Source of the DNA: Anisodus tanguticus | Lineage: Eukaryota; Streptophyta; Magnoliopsida; Solanales; Solanaceae | Reading direction: 5' to 3' | Assembly: GCA_034509755.1 (NCBI GenBank) | Contig: CM067543.1 | Span: forward strand, 52,818,653-52,882,652 | Length of the DNA: 64,000 bases | In this document: piece by piece, positions 10,651 through 22,200 of the stretch | Layout: each line of letters starts with the position of its first letter | Position numbering within the stretch: position 1 is the stretch's first letter | The notes under the pieces: generated by a model | Told to the model about the DNA's origin: nothing | The model's database searches: none | What the model saw: only the letters and a program-made list of their open reading frames with translations | Position numbers and translations under genes: made by a program

Positions 10651-11605
10651 TAGAGATGGCAGTGGATTCTCAACTCGATCCGAATTCGGTGAATCCAGAT
10701 TCATTTTGTAGGATATGGATCTTCAAAATCTGGGCCCAACGGACCCGGATCCGTTTTTGACGGATCGGATCTGAATCTGGATCTGGATCTTGTGTTTGAG
10801 ATCCGTATCCGGTCCAAATCCGACCCGTGGATCCGTTCTTTATTAAATATATGCATAACCTACAATGTAATTTTATAAGTATTTTCTTAAAAATTTTCAT
10901 AATTTTTGTATTTTACATTCAGGTTTGGAGTAATGGATATTGAAAATTTTAGGAAGAATTGGCTGGAACAACAATTTTATTACTCCACTAATCACACTCA
11001 GCTTCCATTCTCACACCTCTTAGTTTCCTTGAATAAATAAATTAATAGACCTCTTAATTTATTCTATAGTTATAAATTAGTGTTGTAATATATTTATTTT
11101 CCATGTTTGCTTCAATATGAATTTAATGCCTTTCTACTCCAAAATGGTTAAATGAAATAGCCTCTTTAAATACCATGCATTCTTTAACATACTCAAATTA
11201 TCTCTTGTTTACTTATTTAATTTTCTATCTATCATACTGAAAAATGCATTTTGTTACAAGTATATGAGGCTCTATCTATTATACTTATTACATGTTTCTC
11301 AAATTTAATTAGGTCTTTATCATTTTATGAAGCTTCTTGATTATTTTTTTTGCTGTTATAGAATCAATGAGACATTCATTTGTCTACAACAATATAGGAA
11401 TGCCAAAGATGTCATCGTCCAATTCTCCATGTGCAGCATGCAAATTATTGCGTCGAAAATGCACTCAAGAATGTGGATCCAGATCCGATCTGTGGATCCG
11501 GATTTGGATCTAATTTTTATGGACTCGATGGATCTGGATCTAGGTATGAAAAATGGATCTGGATCTAGTAGGATCCGGTCCAGATCTGATCCGTTGCCAT
11601 CCCTA
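10651..11605. mobile_element. hAT-type non-autonomous element, copy 1
   Basis: Termini TAGAGATGGCAGTGGATC and, inverted, TAGGGATGGCAACGGATC, with subterminal arrays of GGATCYGGATCC-type motifs at both ends. Eight-bp flanks TATGTACG (10643-10650) and TATGTACA (11606-11613) match at 7 of 8 positions, as expected for hAT. No transposase is encoded. It is paralogous to the element at 12534-14629. Confidence 0.88.
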
Positions 11606-11613
11606 TATGTACA

Positions 11614-12525
11614 CTACAATGTGTTGGGGAAAGAGAAGGTAAATAAAAGAAATAAAGATGAACACACAAACAAACAAACACACACTATATCTATCTATCT
11701 ATATATATACTCCATCGACCTGAAATTATTTGTGATGATTTTTAATTTGTAACCTTAGTAGTAATCGTTCTTTAAGACTAAATATTTTAATTATATTATA
11801 AGGAGAGATTATATCTTATGACATAGATAAGGGTAAAATAGTCAAAATCTTCTCATGATTAATGTTTTCTTAAGATGGTATAAAGAAGAAACACTATAAA
11901 TAATTTGATATGGAACAAATATATATGAAAAGTTGAATCTTTGCTAATTTGGAGAAGTATGATATAAATCAATCTCTCCTCGTGAGTTGTGTGAAGATGA
12001 CGAATAAAAAATAATCCACTCATTACATAATGTTGCTCAAAGAAATCTTATAGTAAGTAACAAGGAAGAAAATTTTCATTGATGAGGATTTACATTCTAT
12101 ATATATTTATTTTACTAGTAATATTTTCTTATAATTTTAAAAATTAAAAATTATTGGTGTCAGAGACAGAGCTAGAATTTTAAATTTATGTGTTTGAAAT
12201 TTTTGAATTTTAAATTAATAATTTGCATATATTTATTGAACTTCTTAAGACAAATACGAAATTTGGACCAGAGTTACTAAGTTTTATCGAACCCATAGGT
12301 CATAACCAACACAACAACTTCCTCCCTAATTAGTGCAAGATTCAAAACTCGATGAATAATATGCCATAGAAATATTTCTCTATTTCAAAACAATGGGAGT
12401 TGGTGTCGATGGACCCTATCCAAAATTTAGTATGGATTCATATAGGATATCCATGGACCCCTATCCGAAATTTAATATGAACCAATCAAGCAATAGACTA
12501 GCCACAATCCCAAATTAGTCGCATG
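11614..12525. other. AT-rich spacer between the two hAT elements
   Basis: No gene recognised. It contains short CA/CTAT microsatellite stretches at about 11660-11710, and from about 12155 a sequence (GTGTCAGAGACAGAGCTAG) resembling a common Solanaceae non-autonomous repeat terminus, without a partner that I could define. Confidence 0.4.
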
Positions 12526-12867
12526 GTATTGGATAGAGATGGCAGTGGATCTTGTATCCGGTCCGGATCCGATGGATCCAGATCCGTTTTATAGGATATG
12601 GATCTTTAAAATTTAGACCCGACGGATCCGGATTGGACCCAGATCCGTTTCTGACGGATCGGATCTGGATTTGGATCTTGTATTTGAGATCCGTATCCGG
12701 TCCAGATCCGACCAGTGGATCCGTTGTTTATTAAATATATGCATAACCTAGAATGTAATTTTATAAGTATTTTCTTTAAAAAAAATTATAATTTCTGTAT
12801 TTTACATTCAGGTTTTGAGTAATGGATATTGGAAATTTTAGGAAGAATTAGCTGGAACATCAATTTT

Positions 12868-13993
12868 CAACTCCATTGCATTGTCAGAATCCATGTTGTA
12901 TATTTGAAAGAGGTTGACCCCCTTGCTTCTCTCATGTTACAATCCTCTTCCCGCGGAGTTTATTAAAAACACAGGACTCTGCTAAGTGGTAACACGATGT
13001 ATAGAGTCTGACACCTGCTCGGTGCTTTGGAAGGTCGGAAGGAGAAGTGTTATAAGAGTTGAATGGAAGCCCCGATAAACGGCGGCAGTAACTCTAACTG
13101 TCCTAAGGTAGTGAAATTCCTTGTCGCATAAGTAGCGATCTGCACGATAGTATAACGACTGCCCCGCTGTCTCCGACATGGACCCGGTGAAATTGAATTC
13201 TCTGTGAAGATGCGGAGTACCAACGGCCCCCCTTTAATGAAGGACCCTCGCCTCGCTTTCTATTCATTTGTGGGTCTGGATATGATTGTTCAGGATGGGT
13301 TTTTATAATATTCGCTGAACTGTTCCGAAGTAGCAAGACGAGTAGAAAGCGGATTAGGAAATATTCAAAGGATTGTTATACTCATAGACAGGGTTCATGT
13401 TAAGTACACAACAAAGAAAAAGGATCAATAATCAAAAAAGTCTTTGTGATTGTTCCAGAAGAAATGAAACAAAAGATATGGTAGAGCTAGGACAGTTATT
13501 GTATGAGGTCTACCTAATGCTAGATGCAGAGGCGCATAATGAGCAGGCTCGGAAATGGGCTGAGAGGAGGTTCTCATCTGCTGCTTCCAATACAGCTGGA
13601 TAAAAGGGGTGAAAATAAGGATTCAGGAGGGGGCATCTATAAAGAAAAAGGCGGTTTTCGGGTAGTTGCTCAGAGAGAATGGTCCGTGCACCCGGACGTC
13701 GTTGACTGTGGCGAGGCTACCCCTCTATCAAGAGAAGAAGTTTTCCCGAATCAATGAGAGAGATCAATGTGCAAGGAGGAATGGGCATACGCTGATTTGA
13801 TAAGCCAAGAAAAAACAACCACCGCTTATCTTAGGAGGAAAAGCTAAGTATGCCCAAGTAGTCTTGATATTGGTTGGTTTGAGGTTTCGTTAGTTTTATA
13901 CTAACAAGCAAGCTTCGGCGACCGCTCGACCTAGTGCGTTAGCCCCTCCTTGATAGAGTGCAAGGTCTTCTGCTATCTCCCTTCCTTTTTGGG
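12868..13993 (+). other. NUMT: mitochondrial DNA inserted in a hAT element
   Basis: Aligning the host element with its sister copy bounds this insert. The part from about 12910 to 13240 is plant mitochondrial 26S rRNA sequence: ACACAGGACTCTGCTAAGTG, AACTCTAACTGTCCTAAGGT, CCTTGTCGCATAAGTAGCGA, ACTGCCCCGCTGTCTCCGAC and GAAGATGCGGAGTACCAACG are rRNA core segments. The remainder (13240-13993) has the higher GC content and style of plant mitochondrial DNA but I cannot name genes in it. Small changes in conserved rRNA positions (for example AAGGTAGTGAAAT where AAGGTAGCGAAAT is usual) indicate decay after transfer. Confidence 0.85.
12910..13240 (+). pseudogene. rrn26: Partial mitochondrial 26S rRNA (nuclear copy)
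   Basis: Corresponds to the peptidyl-transferase-side domains of the large-subunit rRNA. It is only about 330 bp of a gene of more than 3 kb, lies inside a transposon, and carries substitutions at invariant positions, so it is a non-functional transferred fragment. Confidence 0.85.
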
Positions 13994-14637
13994 TTATTAC
14001 TCCACTAATCACCTTCAGCTTCCATTCTCACACCTCTTAGTTTCCTTGAATAAATAAATTAACAGACCTCTTAATTTATTGAATTCTATAGATATAAATT
14101 AGTGTTGTAATATATTTACTTTCCATGTTTGCTTCAATATGACTTTAATGCCTTTCTACTCCAAAATAGTTAAATGAAATAGCTTCTTTAAATACCATGC
14201 ATTCTTTAACATACTCAAATTATCTCTTGTTTACTTATTTAATTTTTTATCTATCATACTGAAAAATGCATTTTGTTACAAATATATGTACATGTTTCTC
14301 ATATTTAATTAGGTCTTTATCATTTTATGAGGCTTCCTAATTATTATTTTTGATGTTATAGAATCAAGGAGACATTCATTTGTCTACAGCAATATAGGGA
14401 GGCCAAAGATGTCATCGTCCAGTTCTCCATGTGCAGCATGCAAATTATTGCGTCGAAAATGCACTCAAGAATGTGAATCCAGATTCGATCCGTAGACCCA
14501 GTGGATCCGATGGATCCGGATTTGGATCTGATTTTTATGGACCCGATGGATCTGGATCCAGATATGAAAAATGGATTTAGATCTGAATCTAGTAGGATCC
14601 GGTCCAGATCTGATCCGTTGTCATCCCTAGTATTGGA

Positions 14638-15656
14638 TATATAAGTAAATACCTTATAATTCGTTTCACTTTAATTCCAATATTCTATATAGCATATTTA
14701 AAAGTGAAACTAATTGAAATACCTCTCAAAAACAAATTAATTGTCCGATCCATGTCCCTTTTAATCTAATTGCTCATTGTACTTTTTCACCCAAAATTAT
14801 TTACTCGACATACCTCTCGTCCAAACCCCTTCTTTTGTGATACCATCACAGTATGTTTATATACCAGGTTGGTATCATAAAAAATCAAGAGAAAGACTAA
14901 AATAGTCTTTCATGATATCATCTTAATATATTTATATATCACGATAATATCATGGTCATGAGGAGTGTCTTATTGAAGGACTAAAGCAGCCCTTCATGAT
15001 ACCATCACAATATATTTATATAAGATAATTGTATCATAGAGTTTTTTTTTTAGAAAAACGTGTCTCTTTTAATAAACGAACATGATCATCCATGATATAC
15101 CATCTCAGTATACAGTTACCAGTTTTAAAAAAATATCATCTCAATATATTTATATACCACGATGATATCATGCATAACTAAGAGAAGGACTGAAGCAGTC
15201 TTTCATGATACTATCTGAGTATATTTATATATCATGTTGGTATCGTAACTGGGAGGGAGAGGCATCTTGGGTAAATAATTTTATTTTTTAGAGGGCATGG
15301 AAAGTAACAGGGGTAGAGACGGGTAAATAGTTTTGTTTCATGGTGTATAGGTAATATTTCTCCTATTTAAAATCACTAAATTCAAAAAACATTTTGATAC
15401 ATTATACATATTTTTAATTTAAAATTATAATATTAATAAGTTTTTTTACTTTCTGAAATTCCATGCCTAATCAAACCAAGAAGGCATTTGGACTTCAATT
15501 GAGTAATATCTAGAAAAAATAGTATTTGAAGTTGAGTTGTGTTTGTACTTTTTTTTTTACTTGAAAATTAGTTTTTACCATCTTTTCAAATAAGGAAATA
15601 TCATCTTCAAAAATTAATCAAAAAATCATTCTAATATATAACCAAAACATTGTTTT
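14638..15656. repeat. AT-rich region with degenerate repeats (14838-15245)
   Basis: About five imperfect copies of a 70-130 bp motif built on CATGATATCATCTCAATATA, TTTATATACCACGATGATAT and AGAGAAGGACTGAAGCAGTC. Spacing is irregular. Outside 14838-15245 the stretch is AT-rich and without recognised features. Confidence 0.65.
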
Positions 15657-15906
15657 TGAAGGAAATATTTTCCATGTCTATTTCATTGCTTGAATACAAT
15701 ATTATATACATCAATACAAGACTAAAAGTAGGCTACAATTATCGTAGAATATACTAAGAATATACATACAAAAACCTCCCACTAAGACTGCGGGGAATAA
15801 AATTCTTAGTATATTCTACCATAACTGTAGCCTAGATTTAGTCTTGTATTGATGTATATAATATTGTATTCAAGGAATGAAATAGACATGAAAAATATTT
15901 CTTTCA
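15657..15906 (+). mobile_element. Copia LTR folding into a ~100-bp inverted repeat
   Basis: Starts TGAAGGAAATATTTTCC and ends ATATTTCTTTCA, directly followed by a primer-binding site TGGTATCAAGAGCC (15907-15920) of the initiator-Met tRNA type. The left half (15657-15759) and right half (15805-15906) are near-perfect inverses, for example AATACAATATTATATACATC against GATGTATATAATATTGTATT, around a loop of about 45 bp. The downstream LTR of this element is not in the window. Confidence 0.75.
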
Positions 15907-16123
15907 TGGTATCAAGAGCCAAAAATTAACCCACCCAAACCCTAGCCCTAAGACGCGACCACACCCTACTTCGCCCCCCCGCCCCCTCGCCGAAACCTTT
16001 CTCGATTTTCCCTTCCAAAATCCTAGGGTTCTCGGACAAAAACCCTAATTAGGGTTTTCTTCTCCTTTTGACAAAAATCATTCTCGGTTTTCCATCCTCT
16101 TTTCCTTCTTGTTTTTCACAACA

Positions 16124-17004
16124 ATGGTCGATCAACAAAAAATTCATCCCGATCTTGTCGTTAACAACGTCAAGAACTTCATTATAGTGATTCTCGAGAT
16201 GGAAAAACGGCAATATTCATCTTGGGCGGAGTTATTCAAAATTCATTGTCGTGCATACCAAGTCATCGACCATATTATTCCTCCCAAACCTCAACCCGAT
16301 GTCACGGATAAAAACACCAATATGGAACTATGGTCTCTCTTGGATGTTATAGTCCTTCAATGGATTTACGGCATCATATCAAACGATCTTTTGCACACCA
16401 TATTGGAATCGGATTCGACGGCGCAACAAGTATGGGAGCGTTTGCAAAATATTTTTCAAGATAACAAATTTCTCAGACGGTTTATCTATAAAATTAATTC
16501 ACCAATGTCAAATTGGATGATTTTTCAAACGTCTCCGCCTATTATCAAGAGTTGAAAATGCTTGCCGATCAACTATCAAATGTCGGTGCATCGGTGACGA
16601 ATTAAAGGTTAGTTCTTCAATTAATTGTGTGATTGAATGAACAATATGATGGTGTTGCTACGTTTATTCAACAAAATAATCCGTTACCACCATTCTATGA
16701 GGCTCGTTCCAGATTGATTCTCGAAGAAACTCGGAAACAAAAACAAGCGACAACGGCGGCAAAAAATGTCGGCACCGCCCTCCTTTCCATCAACACATAT
16801 ACCGATGATTTTGGCCCTCAAAATTCTGGTTCGGGCAGTGGTACAAATAGACACAATAATGAACCAAAACGGGGTCAAAATAATAACAATAACAAAGGAA
16901 AAATAATGGTGGAAAGAAAAGAGGTCGGGGTGGAGGACAAACCGCCGGTGGCGGCAACAGCAGCGGCCAACAGGGGCAAAACAGACCCCAGTAAAAGGAT
17001 ATGA
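16124..17004 (+). pseudogene. Copia gag polyprotein fragment
   Basis: A gag of the UBN2/retrotransposon type follows the LTR and primer-binding site. The frame opens with MVDQQKIHPDLVVNNVK, contains WAELFKIHCRAYQVIDHI and QQVWERLQNIFQDNK, breaks by a frameshift around 16550-16640, and continues with RSRLILEETRKQKQATT and a Gly/Asn-rich basic tail that normally precedes the CCHC knuckle. The fragment stops at about 17005, where sequence of a different copia element on the opposite strand begins, so knuckle, protease and polymerase are missing. Confidence 0.85.
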
Positions 17005-18000
17005 CAGAGCGTTTAAAGAATTTCTCAACCACAGCTTTGAACTTAGGAACAATCACAAAAACTTCAGATTTCAATTTCATGGGGAAAATCCACATACTTT
17101 GTAAAATGATCCACAAAAATTAAATAATAATGAAATTCATCAACTGATGAGAGGGGTGCTGGACCCCACACATCTGAATAGATATATTCGAGAGGATTGA
17201 CTTTTTATTGATGATAATGAAAAAAGGCAGTTTGTGCATTTTATTGCATTTACATGAATTGCAGACAAACTGATCACTGGAAATAGAAAATGGTAAACTT
17301 TGAGATTGTAGCAAGTGACTGAGAATGGAGGATGATGGATGCCCGAGATGATTGTGCCAGTGAGACTTCGAGTGGCGATGTGCAGGACATGCAATTTTGA
17401 TTTGAGGACTGAGAAGAAGAAGGATGAGTCGGCCATACATACACACCATCCTTAGGTTCCCCACGAAAAGAGGTGCCCCGTGTTGAAATCCTTGACACAA
17501 TAAGAGAATGGGGTGAATTCAACAGATACATAATTTTGTGAACAAAGTTGATAAACAGATATCAAATTTTGTTTCATGTTGGGAACACAAAGAACATTAG
17601 AAAGATGAAATGGATGGGAAGAGGAGGGAAGAGTGGTTGAACCAGTGTGGGCAATTTGCAAACCTTTGCCATCACCAAGGAGAACATCATCAGATCCATC
17701 ATACTCGATGTGAATCACTAAATTTTGGAGATCTGTGGTGACATGGTGGGACACACCTGAGTCAACAAGCCAAGCGGAGGTGGGACCACTTATTTGTGTT
17801 GTGAAGTTTGCTCTGGGAGGAGCAGCCTGTTGATTTTCTTGTGGCATAAGCCAAGGGATTGCAGCAAGCAACTTCTAACACTTTTTAACCACATACCCTG
17901 ATTTATCACAATACTGACAAACTACGCTTGAACGCTGGTTAGAAGATTGTCCACCAGTGTTGAAGCGATTGGAGTTCGAATTATTTTGCCGATTGTTGGG
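17005..18000 (-). pseudogene. Outer copia element: gag knuckle, protease, integrase start
   Basis: Reading the minus strand from right to left: a zinc-knuckle relic CQYCDKSGYVVKKC (CX2CX4HX4C with the His replaced by Tyr), a stop, then protease with WLVDSGVSHHVT (catalytic DSG) and NVLCVPNMKQNLISVYQL, the GAG-pre-integrase motif with WHNHLGHPSSSILSHLL and C-x2-C-like residues, then the start of the integrase core (YYLIFVDHFTKYV), after which it is cut off by the junction at about 17005. Its upstream gag part continues at 24554-25219, beyond the inserted copia element. Stops and frameshifts make it inactive. Confidence 0.85.
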
Positions 18001-18005
18001 GTAAT

Positions 18006-19266
18006 TGTTAGGAGTTTTGCTCTATGGTACTTTATAAAGCAGTACGGGAAGTATTTAACTATTACAAGTATTCGAAAGGATAAATAAAGATTTCAATAAT
18101 TCAACATGGAATCTGAAATTACAATCGTTACACAAGTAAAACTGGAAATTCCGCTTTGTAGAAGACGGAAAAATGTAAAATGTTTTTGCTGAGTCGAGTG
18201 TAGCACTCTGTCCTTAAGACAATATTGCCCCGTATGTATCCTTTATACGTCCTGGACAATTTGTCTCCCAAGATAAAACAGCAATGGAACCCTTGAGCAA
18301 AGGAAACTCAAGAGCTACCGTGAAGAATATTGAGTAACGAAATGATGCTTGGAAGTTGTAGGAAGAAGAAATTTTTGGTTGTGTATTTTCGTGTGTTGCC
18401 TCTACTGTTTCTTTTAGCTTCTTGTTAGTGCTCAACAATGGTGTAATGGGGTGTTTATATAGGAGAGGGAGGGGCTGTTTATCGCTCGAAAACGCCTCCA
18501 TAATAGCCAAATAATGGCCATTATGGAGGTAGTAAAGTCACCAACATAAATGGTGAAAGACCAACGGATTTGGCCATTATAGGAGGAGTAATTCAGCCAA
18601 AATAAATGGATGAATTGAGTGCTTGGCTTTTCTGTCTTGACCGTCAAAATTCTGAACTTCAGGGACCAAACTGTACATCTTGAAACTTCGGGGACCAAAC
18701 CGCACATCCGAAAGAATTCTGGGGCCAAACGTATATCCGAAACTTCTGGGATCAAACTGTACTTCTGACAAAGTTTTCTGGCCCAAAAAGATAATATCAG
18801 AAGACCCACAGCCCACAGCCCACGACCCGAGAACCCGAGAACCCGGAACCCGGAACTCGGAACCGGAATCGGACCGGACGGGACGGGCGGGCGGCGGCGC
18901 GCGTGTGGTCTTTCCTCGAACCGAAGCACATCTAGGTCCTCCCTCCTTTAAACACATGGGATACCCCTTGGGGTCCCAAACCCCAAACCAATTTCGAATC
19001 TTATATACACAACAATTCTTTCTTCCTCTACCGATGAGGGAGAATTACACACAATACCACACTTTCCATGCTTCAAACACCTTACTTCGTGAACCAATAT
19101 CTCTTTCATTTCTCAATGAAATTTGACGATTCTTGGCCCTACGGTTATCTACGTACTTAGTAGATCATGCATGTGTGAAGAACCGATTCTCCAACATACG
19201 TTACACTAGTGTTTAAGCCGTTAAAGTTGGTCGGTCGCAACTCCCGCCAAAGGCAAATTTCCAACA
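18006..19266 (-). repeat. 3' LTR of nested copia element
   Basis: On the minus strand the LTR runs from TGTTGGAAATTTGCC at 19266 to 18006, and its left edge reads TGTTAGGAGTTTTGC on the plus strand. It differs from the partner LTR by scattered substitutions and small indels, including a variable stretch of ACCC/GCCC repeats near 18800-18890. GC-rich open frames inside it on both strands are products of this low-complexity stretch. Confidence 0.9.
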
Positions 19267-22200
19267 ATCCCCTCTTGAAAGAGATTTTGGCGCACTCACA
19301 TGGTGTCTTTTCATTTCCAAAGCAATATTTCGGCGGACCGATGTTGCATAAGGAGAGGTAGCCTCGGCTTTGAACCTTCCATAGTTGAATACCATCGGAC
19401 TTACTTATCCGCGCGGTGAACGTGATGTCTTGAACCGTCGTGTTTAGTGTAAGCCAAGACAACGGTACCAACACAACAAATTCCCTTACTCTCTTCTTCG
19501 TAATGTTTTGTCCGTTTTGGCCATGGACAACGTCTTGGATTCTTAAGTGCGTTCAATTTGAGGCGGCCCGTCCTCGCACTTAAATAGGTGGTCTCCTACA
19601 AGGTATCCTGCTATACCCCACTTCACAAGTGTTAGGAACCATTAAAAGTTTCCCAAAGACCTAACCTCAACCGTTGAGGATCATTACAGTTTTGAAAACT
19701 TAACCTTTACCCATACTTGCGCAGATAGCACTTAACGTCTATCGCGGAACGGCTTTGGATTTGGTGTTTCTTTTCGAAATCACTATCCGAAGTGCTCATG
19801 CTTCGACCGAAGCGATCAACCGAACCTTTACAACTTAGTTTTCCCATTGAACCAAATTACCGGGATCTCCAGTTCGTAAGGTTGGGTTTCCACCGTATTG
19901 GTCCGTATATTTTGGGTTTTAAGCCCATTCCCCTAGACAGGCGAACGCTTGATCTCCGGGTAGTCCCTTAGTTTGTAAACAAGGAAGTGACACCCGTGAT
20001 GATCAACCGCCATACGGTCTTATGTCTCCGACGATCCCGACAGATATGTCCGTACGCCGTCATCCGTGTCCTTCCCGAAGCCGACCGGCTAGCCACAATG
20101 TATAACTGCTGAAGGTACGGGTTTCTCCCAATAAGGGACGTCCTCTAATGAGTCGTGAAGTTACTCAACTTCTTTCATGCTTTGTATAAAGCGATAAACT
20201 CCGATTCCATCATGAATCGGCCGATGCAAGTTTGCTTAGAGGATTTTCCAAGAACCACCATACACATTTACTTGTGGCTTTGGTATTCTTTAGATCTGAT
20301 GTCCAGTTTGCATCACTGTGTTCTCCCAGAACCGCTGGACATCCAGAATACAATAATTCGTAGATAAGCGAATAATTCGTATATCGTCATATCCGACTTA
20401 ACGCCTTCTATTGATCATGTATTAAGATCATCATGAACCTTAGTTCAACTAATATGTTTGTAGGACGATACCAGTGTCGGTTGTAGTGTGTACAATACAT
20501 TGAACTACACGTGACTGTGCATATCACTCCTTGTCTATGGGTGCACCATGATTCCAATCGCTTCTATGATTCATATCCATTGGTGGCTTCAACGAGACCG
20601 TCAACTATTGATCGTCCGTTAGATGTCTTAGAAATCTAATTCCTAAGAAGTCATCTCGTGATACACATATCTTTCATATCGAGAATATGATTTTCACTCT
20701 CGGACCGTTGGTTTTCCAACCGTTGGCTTTCTAACTTCGCAGCCAATGTTTCGTGGTCGATTCATTGTTTCTGTTTTATCCGAGACTTTCGTGACTAAAA
20801 TGTAAACATTTCGTGGACCAAACCGAAAGTTCGGAAGAAGCCCAACAGATTCGAAAAACCAATTCGATCCTCTTCTTCCAACTCTCCTATTGGGAAGGTT
20901 GTTTCAACACCCATGCCATGTAAGATTACAATGGCCCCGGATGTGAAGCTACTCACAGGGAGCACTTTTTACAACCCAAAGGTTCTTTTCCCGAGGAAGA
21001 TCAACCATTACACAAGTATGGTTCTATATATGGAATCTATTTCTCTCTTTAGCTTCTTTCCAAAGCGGCGCTTTTGGAGATAACAATTATTTGTTAATTG
21101 TCCATGGTTCGTTCTCAACCATACAAGCTAGAAGGACTCGGAACAAGTCTTTGTCCCCTCTTTGCTCCGTCTTGGTTCAACATCTAGAATCCCCGAGTTC
21201 TGCAGATCTGGAATATTAAGTTCCGGATAGACAGCAACTTTCGAGTCATGAAGATACGGAACGTCTAGTTCCGGACAGTCAGGCCCTCGCGGGTTCTTGT
21301 TAACCTTGAGCAATTGCTCCTTTTTCCTTTTCCAAGGAAAGTTATCTCCAAAGAATTCAGCATTCTTTGACGCCAAGAGGCGATCAACATTACTGTTATT
21401 TGCAGATCCAGTGGATATGCAATCTTAGGTCGAACTTGACCTGTTTCGGTAGTCCATCTTTTACCAAGCTACCCCACATAATTTGGGCGTACGACTTCGT
21501 GCTTGGCTAACACCGTTAGACTGAGGTGAGAAATGAACATTCGTTTAATGAACGATGCTTCACATTCTCCCCCTCTATCACTACGAATTTCTCAATCCGT
21601 AGGCTTAGTTGATTTTCAACTTCTGCTTTGTAGGCTTCAACAACTTCATCTTTGCTTTTCAATAAACAAAGGATTCCATACGTTGTACCATCATCAATGA
21701 AGATCACAACGTACTTGTCTCCCCCCTCTATTTTGTATAAACTTCAAATCACCCAAGTAGGTGTGACTAAGTTCTAGAGGAGCGGTGCTTTTTCGCTATT
21801 CCCTTGACGGAATTTGGAAAGGTGATTTTGCCTCTTCGTCTACCTCACATTCATTTTGAGGGTTTATGTCGACAGTAGGCAACAATCTCAACATCGTTAG
21901 CTTTTGAATGACTTGCTATTTAACGTGTCTTAATCTATGATGTCATAGATGCACGGATTACAATATATCATTCATTTGGCTATAGACATATTGTACCACT
22001 CTTAGTTATTACGGACCTGTTGGACTAGTCTCAAATCAGATTTGACCAACAACGTCCTTTAACCAAGTTAGGAACATGTATCACCTCTTTTAGAGTGATC
22101 TCATTCCTTGAAGTCCTATTGAGGACATCCTCTCCAGCCCTTCTACTTTAGAGGTGGCGTTGCTTCACATGAACAACCTCTTGCCCGTGGTTAGGCGTAA

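Larger units (their letters stand above)
12534..14629. mobile_element. hAT-type non-autonomous element, copy 2, with insert
   Basis: The same termini as copy 1 (TAGAGATGGCAGTGGATC / TAGGGATGACAACGGATC inverted) and a perfect 8-bp target duplication GTATTGGA at 12526-12533 and 14630-14637. The two outer parts align with copy 1 throughout; the extra length is a 1.1-kb insert at 12868-13993 of organelle-like sequence. Confidence 0.92.

Noticed and set aside
12910..13240. Functional rRNA gene
   Set aside because: Only about a tenth of the 26S gene, inside a transposon, with changes at invariant positions.
10651..14629. Helitron or LTR interpretation of the GGATCCGGATC-rich repeats
   Set aside because: Inverted termini and 8-bp duplications fit hAT; there are no LTRs and no Helitron TC/CTRR ends.
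18680..19126. Long GC-rich open frames on both strands, and similar ones at 23840-24238
   Set aside because: They are overlapping readings of the low-complexity part of the copia LTRs.
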